Shown: positions 60,642 to 64,000 of the stretch, piece by piece
How the letters are laid out: each line of letters begins with the position of its first letter
Position numbering within the stretch: position 1 is the first letter of the stretch
NCBI GenBank assembly: GCA_000149265.1
Contig: CH003028.1
Span: 2,094,629-2,158,628, forward strand
Source: Ciona savignyi
Lineage: Eukaryota > Chordata > Ascidiacea > Phlebobranchia > Cionidae
Direction of reading: 5' to 3'
DNA: 64,000 nt
Translations under genes and position numbers: made by a program
Notes under the pieces: generated by a model
Databases searched by the model: none
Told to the model about the DNA's origin: nothing
Seen by the model: only the letters and a program-made list of their open reading frames with translations

Positions 60642-62530
60642 ATGAGGCAAAATTTAAGATTGCTCTGTGTAAACGTCATAATAATAGTGATTGTGGCGTC
60701 AGCGGAATCGAAGCATCGACGAAGGAAACGACCAATTTGCACCGACATCGACGAATATTACAACACAACGTTGAAACGATGCGTCTCGTGCACCGTCTGC
60801 CCACCAGGTAAGCACGGGAAAATCGGTTTACACTAAAATTGTACAAATAACTTTTGTAAGGATTTAAGGATCGTGTATTGAGGTAGGAATGTTGATTTTC
60901 ACATCGTAACCAAGACGGGATAAGAAGAAAATGCTGCTGATGTTTTTGACCAGCCTTCGGTTACGATATGTAAAGCAGCATTGTTTGTTTCGCCGACTGG
61001 ATAATTTACTTTGAAATGCATTGTCTAGTGACGTCAACCAACTCTGTGATGACATAGTATAGTGACGTAAAACCATTATAGGAAGCGGAGTGATAAACTA
61101 CTGCAAGTGGGTTTCCGACTACAGCGACACCGTGTGCGAGGCTTGTGTACCGGAAATGACGTATTCCACCGAAAGATCGAGCCCCAGCTCTCCGTGTTAC
61201 CCATGCACCTCGTGTGGGGGTCGAAAGGTCAAACATAAATGTACGATCTACAGCGATACGGTGTGCGGGGATTGCCCCCAAGGTGAGAAGTTTAATGAAC
61301 TAACAAATTTAAGTTAAAAAGGGTAAATTTATCAAACTTCAGGACAATGTATAATTAAATTCGTTGTTTTTGCAGTTTTATTATTTTTTACTCTTTAGAG
61401 ATGATACTTACAGTCTGGCACAAAACTATAACGTGAAAAGCGTGTTTTTTACCAGTATGGATACAATTATTAATCGTGTAGTTGAATATGATAAACGACA
61501 CACTACAAATGACATCATTGTGTTTGTCGAACATTAAACCATGCGGTTATTCAACGAGTCACGGAAGAAGGGATTTATGATTAATGAAATTGACAGAGTA
61601 ATAACACTAAAAACACCCTCGTTTACTCAAGTTGGAGTTAACCCGTCCACACATTGTGCAACAAAACCACAACATTAATCTGTTTCTCCCAACCCCAGGT
61701 GAATATTGGGACCGGGTCGATTACAAGTGCAAACCTTGTTCGGACTGTGGCGCCACCGCATGGCCGTTCTTCGAATCCGATTGCATCCGAGCGAACATGC
61801 CAGCAAGCCGCCGATGCAGGCAGCCTTACGTCAGCACTGTACACAAGCCAAAACTGCGCAGTGTAGTCGGTCGAAATGGGAGCGGGACATTATATACCTC
61901 AGGTTCGCTATAGGTTGTGGTTTTAAGTCACTCACATTTATATTGTATCAAAAAGCCATATTGTTTGCCGGTTTGATCAAATAAAAAGATTTTCAAAAAA
62001 ATCGCGTTATTATTGCTGTGGTCAAGGTTCGACTAAACGCATGGGTATTGTCCGAATCTCCTTTTCGTAAAAAATAGCATTAGGCCTCGAGTCTACTACC
62101 GGATTATTTCAGTCGATGTCAATAATTATACCTAACTATAATTGTAATAAAACACTATCCCTATTTAAATTATTTTATCTAACTTTTAATGGTATAAATT
62201 CTATTGTTAGAACCTGAAGACGTCACAATAGAGTATAGTGTCGCCAAAATCACTGACGCGGAGAGCGTGACAATCGCTAATGACGTCACCGTCAATGACA
62301 ATGCCATTTTAACAGAGCGGTTGAAATCAGTTCCACCCAAATACAAGAAAAGTCCCCAAAATTTGTCAGTCACCCGAAATGAATCGAAAATGAGGACAGA
62401 AATTATATTTCTTGCTATCGCTTTACCGACGCTATGTATCCTGATTGCTATTTTAATTGGTCTGGTCTACAGCAATACTGTGACATCTTCAAAGTCAGAG
62501 TATAAACAGATGCCTGTACTAACTAAATGA
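60642..62530 (+). CDS. TNF-receptor-like single-pass membrane protein without death domain, four exons
   Basis: Exons 60642-60807, 61082-61282, 61699-61902 and 62211-62530; all three introns are phase 1, giving 296 residues. The last donor (GTTCGC) is weak but keeps frame. Residues 1-22 form a signal peptide (LLCVNVIIIVIVASA). Cysteine-rich repeats follow: CVSCTVCPPG, then CKWVSDYSDTVCEACVPE, CYPCTSCGG, CTIYSDTVCGDCPQG, and CKPCSDCG in exon 3. The DTVC-x-x-C pattern is diagnostic of TNFR cysteine-rich domains. Exon 4 encodes a Thr/Asn-rich stalk with two N-glycosylation sites, a membrane helix at about 255-277 and a tail of under 20 residues. No death domain or clear TRAF motif is seen, so it may be a decoy receptor or signal through a partner. 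Phase-1 introns between repeats suit exon shuffling. The orthologue is not identified. Confidence 0.88.
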
Positions 62531-62636
62531 TGTTTATATTATTCTATTACTCCACTACTTGGCCGCTGTTTTAGCATGTTGTTATGTTTACTACATGTCC
62601 GGTATAGAGTACCATATAAAACTAGGTTTCGTGACA

Positions 62637-62642
62637 ATTAAA
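62637..62642 (+). terminator. Candidate poly(A) signal of the TNFR-like gene
   Basis: ATTAAA about 107 bases beyond the stop. A canonical AATAAA also occurs at 63148-63153 and could be used instead. Confidence 0.3.
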
Positions 62643-63423
62643 CCCACTCACAACTGATCGCTTAATACTAAAAACTTATAATCTTAAACATCTATAACCG
62701 ATCAACTAAACCTACTTGAACTGAAACCCTTCACAATTGAATTCCTAAAATTGCGCCCCTTTTAAATGAACACCACGGATTCGGAAATCGATTTGTCTTC
62801 AACACATTTTCGACTTGTCGAAAATGCATGTGTCGCATTTTTCCGAAAAGTGAGCTCATATGTCAGGCAATGAACTTTTCTGTTTTATCCACGTGTGAAC
62901 CAGTTATCGGACATGACCTTAACGCTTAACCCATTTGCTTAATTTTAAACATAAATTGTAAAAGTGTTTTTATTGTCTAGCCAACATATTGCAATTGTCC
63001 CGGCATCTTTACAAGGCACAGAGTAAGACATTTGTAAGTAATGGTATACCGCCTCCTAGATTTGAACAGGAGTATTCGTATTGTGTAATACATTAGTCAT
63101 GCTCTGTTATAGGAAATATCTTTGAATCTTTCTGTGTAAAACGAACAAATAAATTTCTTTGGTTACTGGTGTAATATTTTGAACTTGTAAAAAGTAAATA
63201 AATGTATTTAATGGCAAAGTTTAAAATGTAATGTAAAGCAGCTATATTACCTATAAGTTTAAATGGTTCTATTATTAAATAGATTTGTTGCAAATAGTCT
63301 AGTTATAGCATGATAACCAAGACATCCATGGTCATAGTGTTTTTGGTTTTACGATGTTATTGAATAGAAAGGTTATTTTTGTAGGGTATAGTTGGACTGA
63401 GAGCCTGCTAAGAGTGCTCATAT

Positions 63424-63722
63424 TTAGGATAGGATAAGATAGGATATTCATGTTTATCCCCGTGAATGAGAAACGCATAGGGCGTTAACGCACGAGCAAT
63501 CATCAAATGACCTGACGCCCATCGTCGGATTACCGGAGCTATTTTAGTGTGTTGTGTATGCTTCAGACTATCCTTTAATATGGTAGAATTCATCATTTTA
63601 CTGGGTTCTTCCAAACTTTGTTAAACGTCTTGTCCAAGGACACAATCGACTAGCGAGTGCCCAATTTTAAAGCGTTGGCTGAAATGGGTGGCACTAATCC
63701 ACCATCTAATCCGTCGGATAAG
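63424..63722 (-). repeat. SINE-A copy, full length, minus strand
   Basis: It starts at the tail side with GGATAGGATAAGATAGGATA (complement of TCCTA repeats), then complements of GGGGATAAACATGAATATCC, TCCGGTAATCCGACGATGGG and GTTGTGTCCTTGGACAAG, ending in the tRNA-like head near 63700. Near-complete; the head is diverged. Confidence 0.85.
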
Positions 63723-63756
63723 GGCCTCAGTTGAATGTGTTTTAATGGTTAAAGTT

Positions 63757-63778
63757 GATATATATATATATATATACA
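63757..63778. repeat. (TA)n microsatellite
   Basis: About ten TA units just beyond the SINE-A copy. Confidence 0.9.
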
Positions 63779-64000
63779 AGATGGGACCAAATAAATTTTA
63801 AGAAATTTTGTTTGGTTTATACAACAATATTTAATTATTTTTTTAAATTAATTTAAAATTTGTTTCCTACTTTATTCTAAAAATAGTAGTGTCATATTAC
63901 TTTACGGGCGATTATAAAGCAAAATTTAGATCCCGCCGCTCACCTTAAAAGTAATTTAAGTTTAATTTTTGTATAATGTAATCCGTCACGTTAACCATCC

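Noticed and set aside
1-64000. Search for retroviral, LTR, Polinton or LINE coding remnants
   Set aside because: No reverse transcriptase, integrase, capsid, polymerase or transposase motifs were recognised in the translated frames. The mobile elements seen are non-coding MITEs and SINEs.

Overview
The window is animal nuclear DNA and looks like an ascidian tunicate of the genus Ciona. The evidence is AT-rich sequence with short introns, several single-exon genes, pyrimidine-rich acceptors directly upstream of start codons (as in SL trans-splicing organisms), tRNA-derived SINEs with a TCCTA tail, and many miniature DNA transposons. The species cannot be fixed from the sequence alone. No bacterial features, CRISPR arrays, rRNA genes or virus-derived elements were seen.

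Layout. (1) 1-12.97 kb has no recognisable gene and is probably 5' flanking or regulatory DNA. (2) 12.98-22.8 kb (+) is an Iroquois-class TALE homeobox gene in at least six exons, with a poly(A) signal near 23.39 kb. Its introns carry a 915-bp hAT-type MITE with exact 8-bp target duplications and a 17-18 bp minisatellite. (3) 22.8-48.2 kb is a long, mostly gene-free stretch. It holds a possible 149-codon orphan gene at 31.0 kb (+), a possible Ig-like exon at 27.1-27.3 kb (-), a second hAT-type MITE, a 70-bp tandem array, a dense run of TGACGT-like words at 25.9-26.9 kb, and scattered tRNA-like repeats. (4) 48.2-51.4 kb (-) has two intronless housekeeping genes: PIGC (GPI-anchor synthesis, with one apparent frameshift) and FCF1/UTP24 (18S rRNA processing nuclease). 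(5) 53.8-55.8 kb (+) is a four-exon gene for a small Cys/Tyr-rich single-pass membrane protein of the CYYR1/Shisa-like type. (6) 60.6-62.5 kb (+) is a four-exon gene for a TNF-receptor-like membrane protein with cysteine-rich repeats and a short tail without a death domain.

Repeats. Two tRNA-related families recur. SINE-A is about 300 bp, with a tRNA-like head and a TCCTA tail. SINE-B is about 100 bp, with A-box-like and B-box-like motifs at its two ends. They are dense from about 41 to 64 kb and nearly absent from 0 to 19 kb. Two pogo/Tigger-type MITEs flanked by TA lie at 52.4 and 57.1 kb, the second inserted inside a 28-bp minisatellite. The genes have no evident functional link: a developmental transcription factor with wide flanks sits beside a compact cluster of housekeeping and cell-surface genes.
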